Counted from the stretch's first letter, positions 1 to 5,291 are shown. The stretch: DNA of 6,114 bases from an uncultured Microcoleaceae cyanobacterium (GCA_938083405.1 CALKCV010000160.1:1-6114), one strand, 5' to 3'. Numbers and translations are program-made. Notes: generated by a model from the letters alone, not told the origin.

Positions 1-150
1 CAGTAATTTGTAGGGTGCGCACCTTACTATTTACTATTATTTCGACTCAGTAATTTGTAGGGTGCGCACTGCGCACCTCAGTAATTTGTAGGGTGCGCAC
101 TGCGCACCTCAGTAATTTGTAGGGTGCGCACTGCGCACCTCTGCGCACCT
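1..150 (+). repeat. Tandem array of GTAG-hairpin repeats, forward orientation
   Basis: About 31-bp units start CAGTAATTT and continue with GTAG, the arm GGTGCGCA, a single C, and the perfect complementary arm TGCGCACC. Full units lie at 48-78, 79-109 and 110-140. A first unit at 1-24 lacks about 7 bp of its right arm, and CTGCGCACCT is duplicated at 141-150. The 8-bp stem with a 1-nt loop preceded by GTAG is the architecture of REP elements. No gene is visible here; small open frames across the array are translations of the repeat. The array may continue beyond the left edge of the window. Confidence 0.85.
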
Positions 151-229
151 CAGTAATTTGTAAGGTGCGCAGTGCGCACCCTACTAAATTTACTACTGTT
201 ATTTGTAAGGTGCGCACTGCGCACCCTAC
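151..229 (-). repeat. Two inverted copies of the same GTAG-hairpin repeat
   Basis: Two further palindromes, at 164-180 and 209-225, are followed by CTAC (181-184 and 226-229). On the minus strand each therefore reads GTAG followed by the GGTGCGCA / TGCGCACC hairpin, opposite to the copies at 57-140. The left flank (CAGTAATTTGTAA or TTATTTGTAA) still resembles that of the forward units. They lie just downstream of the glycosyltransferase gene ending at 253 and could fold in its 3' transcript. No U-tract follows them, so they are not called as a terminator. Confidence 0.75.
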
Positions 230-252
230 TATTCTTCAAAGTTTATCTGCAC

Positions 253-1194
253 CTATTCCCTATTCTCAAAACCAATGGTTTTACCAACGATGTAATAAGG
301 TCTATGTCGGACTTCTTCATAAATTCTACCAATATATTCGCCGATAATTCCTAAAAACAAAAGCTGCACTCCTCCCATAAAAAAAGTAGTAGTCAAACCG
401 TAAGCCCAAGACAAAAACTCTATACCTAAAACCAGTTTATAAAAAAGACCGATTAACCCGATAATGAAAGAAACCACGGCAGAAATCAAACCGAAAAATG
501 TAGCCAGTTTCAAAGGAATGGTTGAGAAAGAAAAAATCCCATCAAACGCTAGTTTAAATAACTTAGAAACTGACACTTTGGGCTCCCCCCGATAGCGGGG
601 GCCTCTTTCTACATAAACCCCTATTTGTTTGAAGCCGGCATAAGCCCTCAACCCGCTAATATATTTGTTACGTTCGGGCATTTGCCGCAAAGCAAGTACC
701 ACTTTTCGATCCATCAAAGAAAATATCCCTGCATCCATCGGCATTGCAATGCCCGATAACTTTGTCTGGAGGTAATAAAAGCTTTTAAAAGCTAATTTTT
801 TAAAAAGTTTTTCCTTGCGTTGGTGGCGGATGGCGTAGATGACGTCGTATCCCTGTTTCCAGAAAGTAATAAAACTAATAATTGCTTCTGGGGAATCTTG
901 CAGATCTCCATCCATGAGGATAACTGCTTTGCCGTTGGCGCGATCTATGCCGGCAGATAAGGCGCATTGATGACCGAAGTTTCGAGAGAGACTAATAATT
1001 TTTATCTCTGGATGTTTGCCGCTTAATTCTTCGAGTAATTCCAAAGAAGCATCCACGCTGCCATCGTCGATAAAAATTACTTCGCAACTGCCATCCAGTC
1101 GCGGTAAAACTCCCGATAGCTGTCGCCAAAGTTCGGGAAGAATTTCTTCTTCGTTAAAGATTGGTATTACGATAGAATAATCGGCGTTTTTCAT
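253..1194 (-). CDS. GtrB/DPM1-like polyprenyl-phosphate glycosyltransferase (GT2)
   Basis: A 313-residue GT2 enzyme of the GtrB/ArnC/DPM1 type, a normal length for that family. The N-terminal GT-A domain opens with YSIVIPIFNEEE, then shows DDGS at 43-46, RNFGHQ at 71-76, the metal/nucleotide motif DGDLQD at 95-100, DAGIFSLMDR at 154-163, and the basic acceptor-site segment RGPRYRGEPK at 197-206. Two membrane helices follow at about 229-250 and 262-287. Family knowledge: these enzymes transfer a sugar from a nucleotide sugar to undecaprenyl- or dolichyl-phosphate on the cytoplasmic face, supplying a membrane transferase. The GT-C-like protein encoded immediately upstream on the same strand is the obvious partner. 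No GtrA-type flippase is present. The ATG at 1194 keeps the canonical N-terminus intact; there is no Shine-Dalgarno sequence, only AT-rich heptamer repeats upstream. The sugar cannot be predicted. Confidence 0.9.
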   Translation of the reverse strand: MKNADYSIVIPIFNEEEILPELWRQLSGVLPRLDGSCEVIFIDDGSVDASLELLEELSGKHPEIKIISLSRNFGHQCALSAGIDRANGKAVILMDGDLQDSPEAIISFITFWKQGYDVIYAIRHQRKEKLFKKLAFKSFYYLQTKLSGIAMPMDAGIFSLMDRKVVLALRQMPERNKYISGLRAYAGFKQIGVYVERGPRYRGEPKVSVSKLFKLAFDGIFSFSTIPLKLATFFGLISAVVSFIIGLIGLFYKLVLGIEFLSWAYGLTTTFFMGGVQLLFLGIIGEYIGRIYEEVRHRPYYIVGKTIGFENRE

Positions 1195-1197
1195 TTT

Positions 1198-1218
1198 TTG
1201 TTAATTGTTAGTTGTTAA
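1198..1218. repeat. TTGTTAA heptamer repeat block, left
   Basis: Three tandem heptamers, TTGTTAA, TTGTTAG and TTGTTAA, directly upstream of the glycosyltransferase start. This is the short tandemly repeated repetitive (STRR) type of repeat known from filamentous cyanobacteria. A second block lies at 1259-1286. Confidence 0.75.
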
Positions 1219-1223
1219 TTATA
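1218..1223 (-). promoter_or_regulatory. Possible -10 box for the GtrB-like gene
   Basis: The minus strand carries a perfect TATAAT 24 bp upstream of the ATG at 1194, directly beside the GTAG-hairpin element at 1226-1248. At 17-bp spacing the -35 position falls inside that element and reads CAGGCA, only three matches to TTGACA. The match may be chance in AT-rich repeat DNA, and the gene may instead be cotranscribed with the upstream membrane protein gene. Confidence 0.3.
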
Positions 1224-1225
1224 AC

Positions 1226-1248
1226 GTAGAACAGGCATCTTGCCTGTT
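1226..1248 (+). repeat. GTAG-hairpin (REP-like) element
   Basis: GTAG is followed by AACAGGCA, a three-base loop TCT, and the perfect complement TGCCTGTT. The same family occurs at 4199-4221 (minus), 5161-5182, 6044-6066 and 6080-6113. This copy lies between two TTGTTAA heptamer blocks, in the gap between two minus-strand genes, as if inserted into one heptamer array. Confidence 0.85.
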
Positions 1249-1258
1249 ATCCGCTTAG

Positions 1259-1286
1259 TTGTTAATTGTTAATTGTTAATTGTTAA
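1259..1286. repeat. TTGTTAA heptamer repeat block, right
   Basis: Four perfect tandem TTGTTAA heptamers. On the minus strand the array enters the 3' end of the membrane protein gene: its last codons (Leu-Ile-Asn-Asn) and its TAA stop at 1276-1278 are repeat sequence. Confidence 0.85.
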
Positions 1287-3024
1287 TTAAAACATGAGTT
1301 TGATTCAGTTTATAAGCTTTCCCTGTTTTCGCATCTAACGACCAAGCATTGAGTTTAATTGTTCCTGGGGGAAGTTCTTTGGCAGAAATTTCCGTTCGCC
1401 AACCGCTTTCTAAATAAGATGCTTCTTGCAAATATTCTGCTATTTCTTGTCTGGGAAATCTTTGGTTTACGAGCTTAAATATTATGTCTTCCCCCAGAGC
1501 ATTTTCGTAAGTTAAGATTACCCCGTCTGCCGTTTCTTGTCTGTGGGGTAAGACCGCCCAACCACGAGCTAAATAAGTATCGCTTTTGACTTCTTCAAAA
1601 GTATCGAAATAACCGTAATTACTCTCGGGTGCTAAAATGCCAATGTCTTCTATTTTATTACTTGCTAATAAACCTGGTTGGAGATAGCCCAACTCGTTTA
1701 AAATAGTTGCGGTTGGTTGGAAGCTTTCTAACTTTTGTTTCGTTACCAAACAGTCGTTATTGGGGATGACGTTAACAGTTAGCAAACAAGCCTTGCTTTG
1801 TAATAAAATAACCCGCCGATCGCCCATTCTCTGGATGGCTTCCTTAAATATATTTAGGTGCAATATTATTAAAACTCCTACCAGAAAGTAAGGGATAATT
1901 TTGGCAGCTTGTTTCTGCCAGCCCAAGCCCGGTTTTTGCTTAATTTCTTCGATAAAAATTGCCAATAAATAAATCGTCGCTACTATTAAATAAATGGAAA
2001 AAGCGGTATATCTGGGAGCTAAAGATTGAGAAACTCCGAAGCCGACTCTCCCCAAACTGGTAACTAAACCGCTAATAAGCGCGTAAGAAGCGATCGCCTG
2101 CCATCCCATCAAACGCTTAAATAAGTTAAAATCTCTGAAAATTAAAGGCAAAAAATAACCAGTCAAACCCAACCAAAGACTTAAAACTATAAACCCTACT
2201 GTCGTGGATAAAGTTAAACTATTAATCCCCAGAGGTGCCCCAAAAAATGAGAGGAAATAATGAAAGGTATCCAGAGGGCGAAATACAGCGGCAGTAAAAC
2301 TGGGATGGTCCGCTGGTTTTTGGTAATCGTAAAAATAAATAACGAGGTTTGCTAAAGATGCGATCGCCCCTCCGAAAATCAACAACTTTTGTTGAAATAC
2401 TTCTTCCCACTTCCTCGAATTTCCCACAATTAACGCCGGAAAAACTATTAACCAACTCAGCATTCCATTAGCATAAGAAAAAGTGCTAACCGTACAGAGA
2501 CATAAACCGATTAATAATTTATTTTTTTCGTTTAACTGGCTGTAGGCTAAAACCAAACCGCCAGTAATGCAGGCAATAGGAATATAAACCACCACCTGTA
2601 TTCCCCAGAGCCAATTTTCGTATTGGGCAGGGGAAAAGATTAACAAATTAGCAATAAAAAAGATTAGAATGCGGCGGCTAATATTCGTTCTAATAGTCGA
2701 AACGCTCAAACGGTAAATATTAAGAGCAACCAGACAAATTAGCAGAAAAATAACCCACATTTCCGCCCGAACATCCCAGTTAGTTAAATAAGCCAAACCG
2801 ATAAAAATTAAGCGCGGAAAAAACTTCCGACTTTCGTGGAACTGGGCGAATAAATCGTTAAAAGAGAGATTGCCTTCGTAGATTCTTTCAAACATTGATG
2901 CCAGTTGCCATTGGTCGGAAAATGGGAAATTAACGCCGTATTGAAAAACCAGCATTCCCATTAGGAAAGCTGGCAACAAGATCGAAACTAAAAGCAATAT
3001 TTGCCAGAGCTTTTTTGCCTGCAT
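1276..3024 (-). CDS. GT-C-like polytopic membrane protein with soluble C-terminal domain
   Basis: A 582-residue protein from the ATG at 3024. An N-terminal helix at about 6-28 is followed by a loop with NFPFSDQWQ (32-40) and HESRKFFPRL (63-72), then roughly ten more hydrophobic segments to about 391. The conserved-looking segment SQSLAPRYTAFS (332-343) resembles the APRY/SRYTTF signature seen in many bacterial GT-C-type membrane proteins. Residues about 470-582 form a soluble tail rich in beta-type sequence (DTYLARGWAVLP, then GWRTEISAKELPPGTIKLNAWSLD). Family inference: a lipid-linked-sugar-dependent transferase acting on the outer face, paired with the GtrB-like enzyme encoded 81 bp downstream. 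The frame extends upstream to a TTG at 3078, but that TTG is part of a strong -35 box, so it is rejected as the start. The ATG at 3024 has no Shine-Dalgarno and a leader of about 20 nt. The last four residues come from a heptamer repeat. Substrate and acceptor are unknown. Confidence 0.75.
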   Translation of the reverse strand: MQAKKLWQILLLVSILLPAFLMGMLVFQYGVNFPFSDQWQLASMFERIYEGNLSFNDLFAQFHESRKFFPRLIFIGLAYLTNWDVRAEMWVIFLLICLVALNIYRLSVSTIRTNISRRILIFFIANLLIFSPAQYENWLWGIQVVVYIPIACITGGLVLAYSQLNEKNKLLIGLCLCTVSTFSYANGMLSWLIVFPALIVGNSRKWEEVFQQKLLIFGGAIASLANLVIYFYDYQKPADHPSFTAAVFRPLDTFHYFLSFFGAPLGINSLTLSTTVGFIVLSLWLGLTGYFLPLIFRDFNLFKRLMGWQAIASYALISGLVTSLGRVGFGVSQSLAPRYTAFSIYLIVATIYLLAIFIEEIKQKPGLGWQKQAAKIIPYFLVGVLIILHLNIFKEAIQRMGDRRVILLQSKACLLTVNVIPNNDCLVTKQKLESFQPTATILNELGYLQPGLLASNKIEDIGILAPESNYGYFDTFEEVKSDTYLARGWAVLPHRQETADGVILTYENALGEDIIFKLVNQRFPRQEIAEYLQEASYLESGWRTEISAKELPPGTIKLNAWSLDAKTGKAYKLNQTHVLINN

Positions 3025-3049
3025 TCTGATGCTAAAAAAAAGGATGAGT

Positions 3050-3078
3050 AGTATATGACTATAACTCGAAGCAGTCAA
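3050..3078 (-). promoter_or_regulatory. Sigma70-type promoter for the GT-C-like gene
   Basis: On the minus strand, TTGACT (3078-3073) is separated by exactly 17 bp from TATACT (3055-3050); each hexamer matches the consensus at five of six positions. Transcription would begin near 3043, giving a leader of about 20 nt before the ATG at 3024. It lies in the 57-bp gap after the ankyrin gene's stop codon, so the glycosylation pair can be transcribed independently of that gene. Confidence 0.65.
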
Positions 3079-3081
3079 AAA

Positions 3082-3582
3082 CTACCCTTGTTCTCGGGCT
3101 TCTTTCAAAAAGTTCGCGACTTCCTGATGGCCTTCGGATGAAGCCCAAATAAAAGCCGTCCAGGTATTGTTGTCTCTGGCCTTGAGGTCTGCCCCAACCT
3201 CTAATAACTTCTTCGCGGCGGCGAGATGGCCTTTGCCTGCGGCAGCCATCAGCGGGGTAAGGCCAAAATCGGTTTTGGCGTTGACGTCGGCCCCGGCCTC
3301 TAGTAAGGCTTCGATAACTTCGAGGCAATGTTGCATCCGCAAGGCTTCGCCAACGCCCGCTGCTGCCCCCATTAAAGCCGTCCAACCGTCGTTATCTCTG
3401 CCATCAGCTTCCGCCCCGGCAGCCAATAGCTTTTGTACTATCTCTAAATGGCCCGCTTCGGCGGCGGCAGTCAAGGGCGTTAGGCTTTCTGGGTCTTTTT
3501 CGTTGACATCGGCCCCGCTATCGAGCAATGTTTGTAGTTTAGAGGCATCCCCGCTTTTGGCGGCTTCGATTAACTCTGTCAT
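3082..3582 (-). CDS. Ankyrin-repeat protein
   Basis: A 166-residue protein made almost entirely of ankyrin repeats, which act as protein-protein interaction scaffolds; partner unknown. Repeats start near 3, 33, 66, 107 and 140, with typical TPLTAAAEAGHLEIVQKLLAAGA and GADVNAK signatures. Spacing is 33 residues except for the third repeat, which is 41: eight extra residues within GVGEALRMQHC (77-87) are encoded by a dispersed DNA repeat. There is no signal peptide or membrane segment, so it is probably cytoplasmic. The frame runs further upstream to 3696, but the ATG at 3582 has AGGGAG eight bases before it, and the first ankyrin helix (MTELIEAAKSGD) starts right there; the upstream residues (for example NNMNRKAKKKGAIA) look like untranslated leader. 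It is divergent from the LpxB-like gene. The downstream membrane protein gene has its own promoter, so a shared function is not implied. Confidence 0.88.
   Translation of the reverse strand: MTELIEAAKSGDASKLQTLLDSGADVNEKDPESLTPLTAAAEAGHLEIVQKLLAAGAEADGRDNDGWTALMGAAAGVGEALRMQHCLEVIEALLEAGADVNAKTDFGLTPLMAAAGKGHLAAAKKLLEVGADLKARDNNTWTAFIWASSEGHQEVANFLKEAREQG
3328..3358 (-). repeat. 31-bp small dispersed repeat, copy A, inside the ankyrin gene
   Basis: Matches the segment at 3852-3882 at 29 of 31 positions: the first 18 bases and last 10 are identical, and the middle triplet is TTC here and AAC there. It contains GGC-TTC-GCC, a small potential stem. Read antisense it encodes GVGEALRMQH, the insertion in the third ankyrin repeat. 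It resembles the very small mobile repeats described in filamentous cyanobacteria; family assignment is by inference. Confidence 0.8.
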
Positions 3583-3590
3583 GGCGATCG

Positions 3591-3596
3591 CTCCCT
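3591..3596 (-). promoter_or_regulatory. Ribosome binding site of the ankyrin gene
   Basis: The minus strand reads AGGGAG followed by eight bases and the ATG at 3582. This near-ideal Shine-Dalgarno sequence decides the start against the longer frame beginning at 3696. The spacer contains most of a HIP1 octamer (3584-3591). Confidence 0.75.
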
Positions 3597-3851
3597 TTTT
3601 CTTTGCTTTGCGGTTCATATTGTTACCGATCGCTTGCCCCAATGTCATCCCGCAGGCTGAAATTATTTCAAAAAATCTAAATTCTAAAATTACCAACTAT
3701 GGATATTGTCATCCTCTCAAACGGACCAGGAGAAATTATCACCTGGGTGCGACCTGTAGTAAGACAGTTACGAAAACAACAGCAGGATCGGAAAATGAGA
3801 ATATCGGTAATTCTCTCGCCCTGCCCTCACGCCACTGGAAAGGAAGCAGCG

Positions 3852-3882
3852 ATGTTGCATCCGCAAGGCAACGCCAACGCCC
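3852..3882 (+). repeat. 31-bp small dispersed repeat, copy B, inside the LpxB-like gene
   Basis: Nearly identical to 3328-3358 (two mismatches, both in the central triplet). Here it is read in the sense direction and encodes MLHPQGNAN, just before SYPEVDRV. The same DNA thus contributes to two neighbouring proteins in opposite coding orientations with both frames preserved. Confidence 0.8.
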
Positions 3883-4198
3883 TTTCTTATCCAGAAGTCG
3901 ATCGCGTTCTTCCACCAGAAAATTTCTGGTCATTTTTACTCTGGGGCGAGTTGCCGGAAAATTGGCAATGGGATCCGCGGGGAGTAGTGTTGTTTTTAGG
4001 AGGCGACCAGTTTTTTACCGTAGCGATCGCCCGCAGGTTAAATTATCGCAGCGTCATCTATGCCGAGTGGGAGGCGCGGTGGTGGCGTTGGGTGGATAAA
4101 TTTGGCGCGATGAAACCGGAGGCGATCGCTAAAGTTCCCACTCGATACGCCCATAAGTTCGCGGTAGTGGGAGATTTGATGGCAGAAGTGGCAGCGGA

Positions 4199-4221
4199 AA
4201 CAGGCGAGACGCCCGTTCTAC
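4199..4221 (-). repeat. Divergent GTAG-hairpin element at the LpxB-like break
   Basis: On the minus strand this reads GTAG, AACGGGCG, loop TCT, CGCCTGTT. Compared with the copy at 6044 there are four changes. The loop-closing A-T pair has become G-C on both sides, one A-T has become a G-T wobble, and one loop base differs, so the hairpin survives. Its TAG (4220-4218) is the stop codon of the lipoprotein gene, and its other end coincides with the loss of LpxB-like homology. Confidence 0.75.
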
Positions 4222-5237
4222 GGTTCCTCGTACTCGCCGCCCAACGCTTCCACAATAGTCCGAGTATTAGAAATCAGCATCTTAATATAACTATCCCCCT
4301 CGCTGCCCGGCGCCCCAATAGAATCGGAATATAACTCTCGCGGCGCTAACCGGGCCCCCGCCTCCTCCGCAACAGTCCTAATCAACTGGGGGTTAATCGT
4401 CGTCTCCGCAAAAATCGCCGGCACTCCCGTCGCCTGGATCTCGTCGGCCAAATTTTTCACCGTTTTCGCGCTTGGTTGTTCCTCCGTACTGATACCGATT
4501 AAACTTCCAGTCACCGTCAACCCGTAAGCGTTTGCGTAATATTGGAAAGCATCGTGAGTAGTTACCAACTTCCGCCTCTCTGGAGGGATAGTTGCAATTT
4601 GCTTCTCGATCCATTCATCCACTCGCTCTAACTCCTGAGTCAGTCGCGCCGCATTTTCCATAAATTCCTCTCTGTCTTCTGGCGACAACTCGATTAAAGC
4701 ATCCCGAATTGCATTCGCCATCGTCACTCCATTCTCGGCGTTGCCCCAGACGTGAGGATCCGCTACTATTTCTCCTTCTTCCTCCAAAGGCAAGGGCTCT
4801 ACCTTTTCCCCTACTGCTAACTTTTTCGCATTGACTCCCGCCGCGTTCATCAATTTTATTAACCCCGGTTCGAGATTGTAACCGTTATATAAAATTAAAG
4901 CCGCTTCCTCGAAGGCGACGCTATCCATCGGCACCGGTTCGTAAACGTGAGGATCTGCGCCGGGCTCCATGATGCCCTCGTGTTCGATTTCGTCGCCGCC
5001 GATTTTTTCTGTTAGATCCGCGATGATGGTGCTGGTGGAGACTACTTTCGGTTTATTATTGCTCTGTTGCGCAATAGTTTCTGGAGACTGGACGCCGCAT
5101 CCGCTAATCCACAATCCCGCTAAAAGGGCGATCGCTCCCCGCAATTTTCCCTTATGGCCCGTAGAACAGGCATCCTGCCTGTGAGTAAAAACCCTCATGT
5201 TGCTAATTGGTTTGTAATTTACTTGACATCTTTTCAT
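4218..5237 (-). CDS. Zinc/manganese ABC transporter substrate-binding lipoprotein
   Basis: A cluster A-I (TroA/ZnuA/MntC) metal-binding protein, 339 residues from the ATG at 5237. A hydrophobic leader AIALLAGLW (35-43) ends in lipobox ISGC with Cys47, indicating a lipid-anchored periplasmic protein. Likely metal ligands are His97 (ADPHVYEP), His162 (ADPHVW), His228 (TTHDAFQYY) and Asp305 (YSDSIGAP). This His3Asp set matches TroA; MntC/PsaA-type manganese proteins have Glu at the third position. The His-rich loop of ZnuA is absent, replaced by acidic PLEEEGEIVAD, so the metal remains open. It delivers metal to the ABC transporter whose ATPase is encoded divergently next door. Start is uncertain: 5237 has a weak GAAAG upstream, while Met14 (5198) gives a shorter leader. 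Between Met14 and the hydrophobic core lies HRQDACSTG, encoded by a GTAG-hairpin repeat. The stop codon is also within such a repeat. Confidence 0.9.
   Translation of the reverse strand: MKRCQVNYKPISNMRVFTHRQDACSTGHKGKLRGAIALLAGLWISGCGVQSPETIAQQSNNKPKVVSTSTIIADLTEKIGGDEIEHEGIMEPGADPHVYEPVPMDSVAFEEAALILYNGYNLEPGLIKLMNAAGVNAKKLAVGEKVEPLPLEEEGEIVADPHVWGNAENGVTMANAIRDALIELSPEDREEFMENAARLTQELERVDEWIEKQIATIPPERRKLVTTHDAFQYYANAYGLTVTGSLIGISTEEQPSAKTVKNLADEIQATGVPAIFAETTINPQLIRTVAEEAGARLAPRELYSDSIGAPGSEGDSYIKMLISNTRTIVEALGGEYEEP
5161..5182 (+). repeat. GTAG-hairpin element inside the lipoprotein leader
   Basis: GTAG, then AACAGGCA, TCC and TGCCTGT. It lies within the minus-strand coding sequence and is translated antisense as HRQDACSTG (residues 19-27), just before the positively charged HKGKLRG and the hydrophobic signal core. 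Confidence 0.85.
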
Positions 5238-5251
5238 ATTTCTTTCATAAT
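5223..5251 (+). promoter_or_regulatory. Sigma70-type promoter for the metal ABC ATPase gene
   Basis: A perfect -35 TTGACA (5223-5228), a 17-bp spacer and a -10 CATAAT (5246-5251, five of six). Transcription would start near 5258. That is downstream of the ATG at 5256, which therefore cannot be the start for this transcript, and upstream of the ATG at 5292. If the lipoprotein really starts at 5237, the -35 box lies within its first codons. Confidence 0.65.
5232..5249. promoter_or_regulatory. TTTCATA direct repeat, possible operator
   Basis: TTTCATA occurs at 5232-5238 and again at 5243-5249, with an 11-bp period, so both copies face the same side of the helix. The pair fills the space between the -35 and -10 of the ATPase promoter. 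OmpR/PhoB-family regulators, the class to which the cyanobacterial manganese regulator ManR belongs, typically bind direct repeats of this period. Binding is inferred only. Confidence 0.3.
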
Positions 5252-5277
5252 TTAGATGGATTCTATTAAATTAGCAA
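5249..5277 (-). promoter_or_regulatory. Weak candidate promoter for the lipoprotein gene
   Basis: On the minus strand TTGCTA (5277-5272), 17 bp, and TAAATT (5254-5249), each four of six matches. It overlaps the -10 of the divergent ATPase promoter. Transcription near 5242 would leave about 5 nt before the ATG at 5237 but about 44 nt before the ATG at 5198, mildly favouring the shorter protein. Confidence 0.25.
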
Positions 5278-5291
5278 GAAGAGAAAAGGAC

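Larger units (their letters stand above)
3699..4334 (+). pseudogene. LpxB-related glycosyltransferase gene, 3'-truncated
   Basis: The frame opens MDIVILSNGPGEIITWVRPVV, the N-terminus of the cyanobacterial lipid-A-disaccharide-synthase-related family (GT-B fold, about 400 residues, function not established). Further family-like segments are LSPCPHATGKEAA (39-51), SYPEVDRV (63-70), FWSFLLWG (76-83), VVLFLGGDQFF (96-106), YAEWEARWW (121-129) and AHKFAVVGDLMAEV (151-164). Homology ends at about residue 166. From 4199 the frame reads through a GTAG-hairpin repeat (giving TGETPVL) and then antisense through the 3' end of the metal-binding lipoprotein gene, so residues after about 174 are not genuine. 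The second Rossmann domain is missing, and the product is probably inactive. A second oddity is an insertion at 52-60 (MLHPQGNAN) encoded by a dispersed repeat. There is no Shine-Dalgarno before the ATG. A real split gene or an assembly error are alternatives. Confidence 0.75.

Noticed and set aside
1..229. CRISPR-like tandem repeats
   Set aside because: Units are nearly contiguous with no unique spacers of constant length, and orientation changes within the array.
165..354. Two small plus-strand reading frames of 60 codons
   Set aside because: They begin in the repeat array and run antisense to the 3' end of the glycosyltransferase gene; there is no ribosome binding site or protein-like pattern.
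3025..3078. TTG start for the GT-C-like gene at 3078
   Set aside because: The TTG is the start of a strong -35 box, and the predicted transcript begins downstream of it.
3583..3696. 38-residue N-terminal extension of the ankyrin protein
   Set aside because: A good Shine-Dalgarno precedes the ATG at 3582, and the ankyrin fold begins there.
3739..3933. Minus-strand 64-codon frame opposite the LpxB-like gene
   Set aside because: It shares a short RCLADAT-like string with another shadow frame only because both cross the same dispersed repeat.
3167..4099. Long 310-codon plus-strand frame
   Set aside because: It is the antisense of the ankyrin repeats joined to an alternative frame of the LpxB-like gene; its Ala/Ser-rich content is a by-product of those codons.
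5256..5291. ATG at 5256 as start of the ABC ATPase
   Set aside because: It lies upstream of the transcription start predicted from TTGACA-17-CATAAT and lacks a ribosome binding site.
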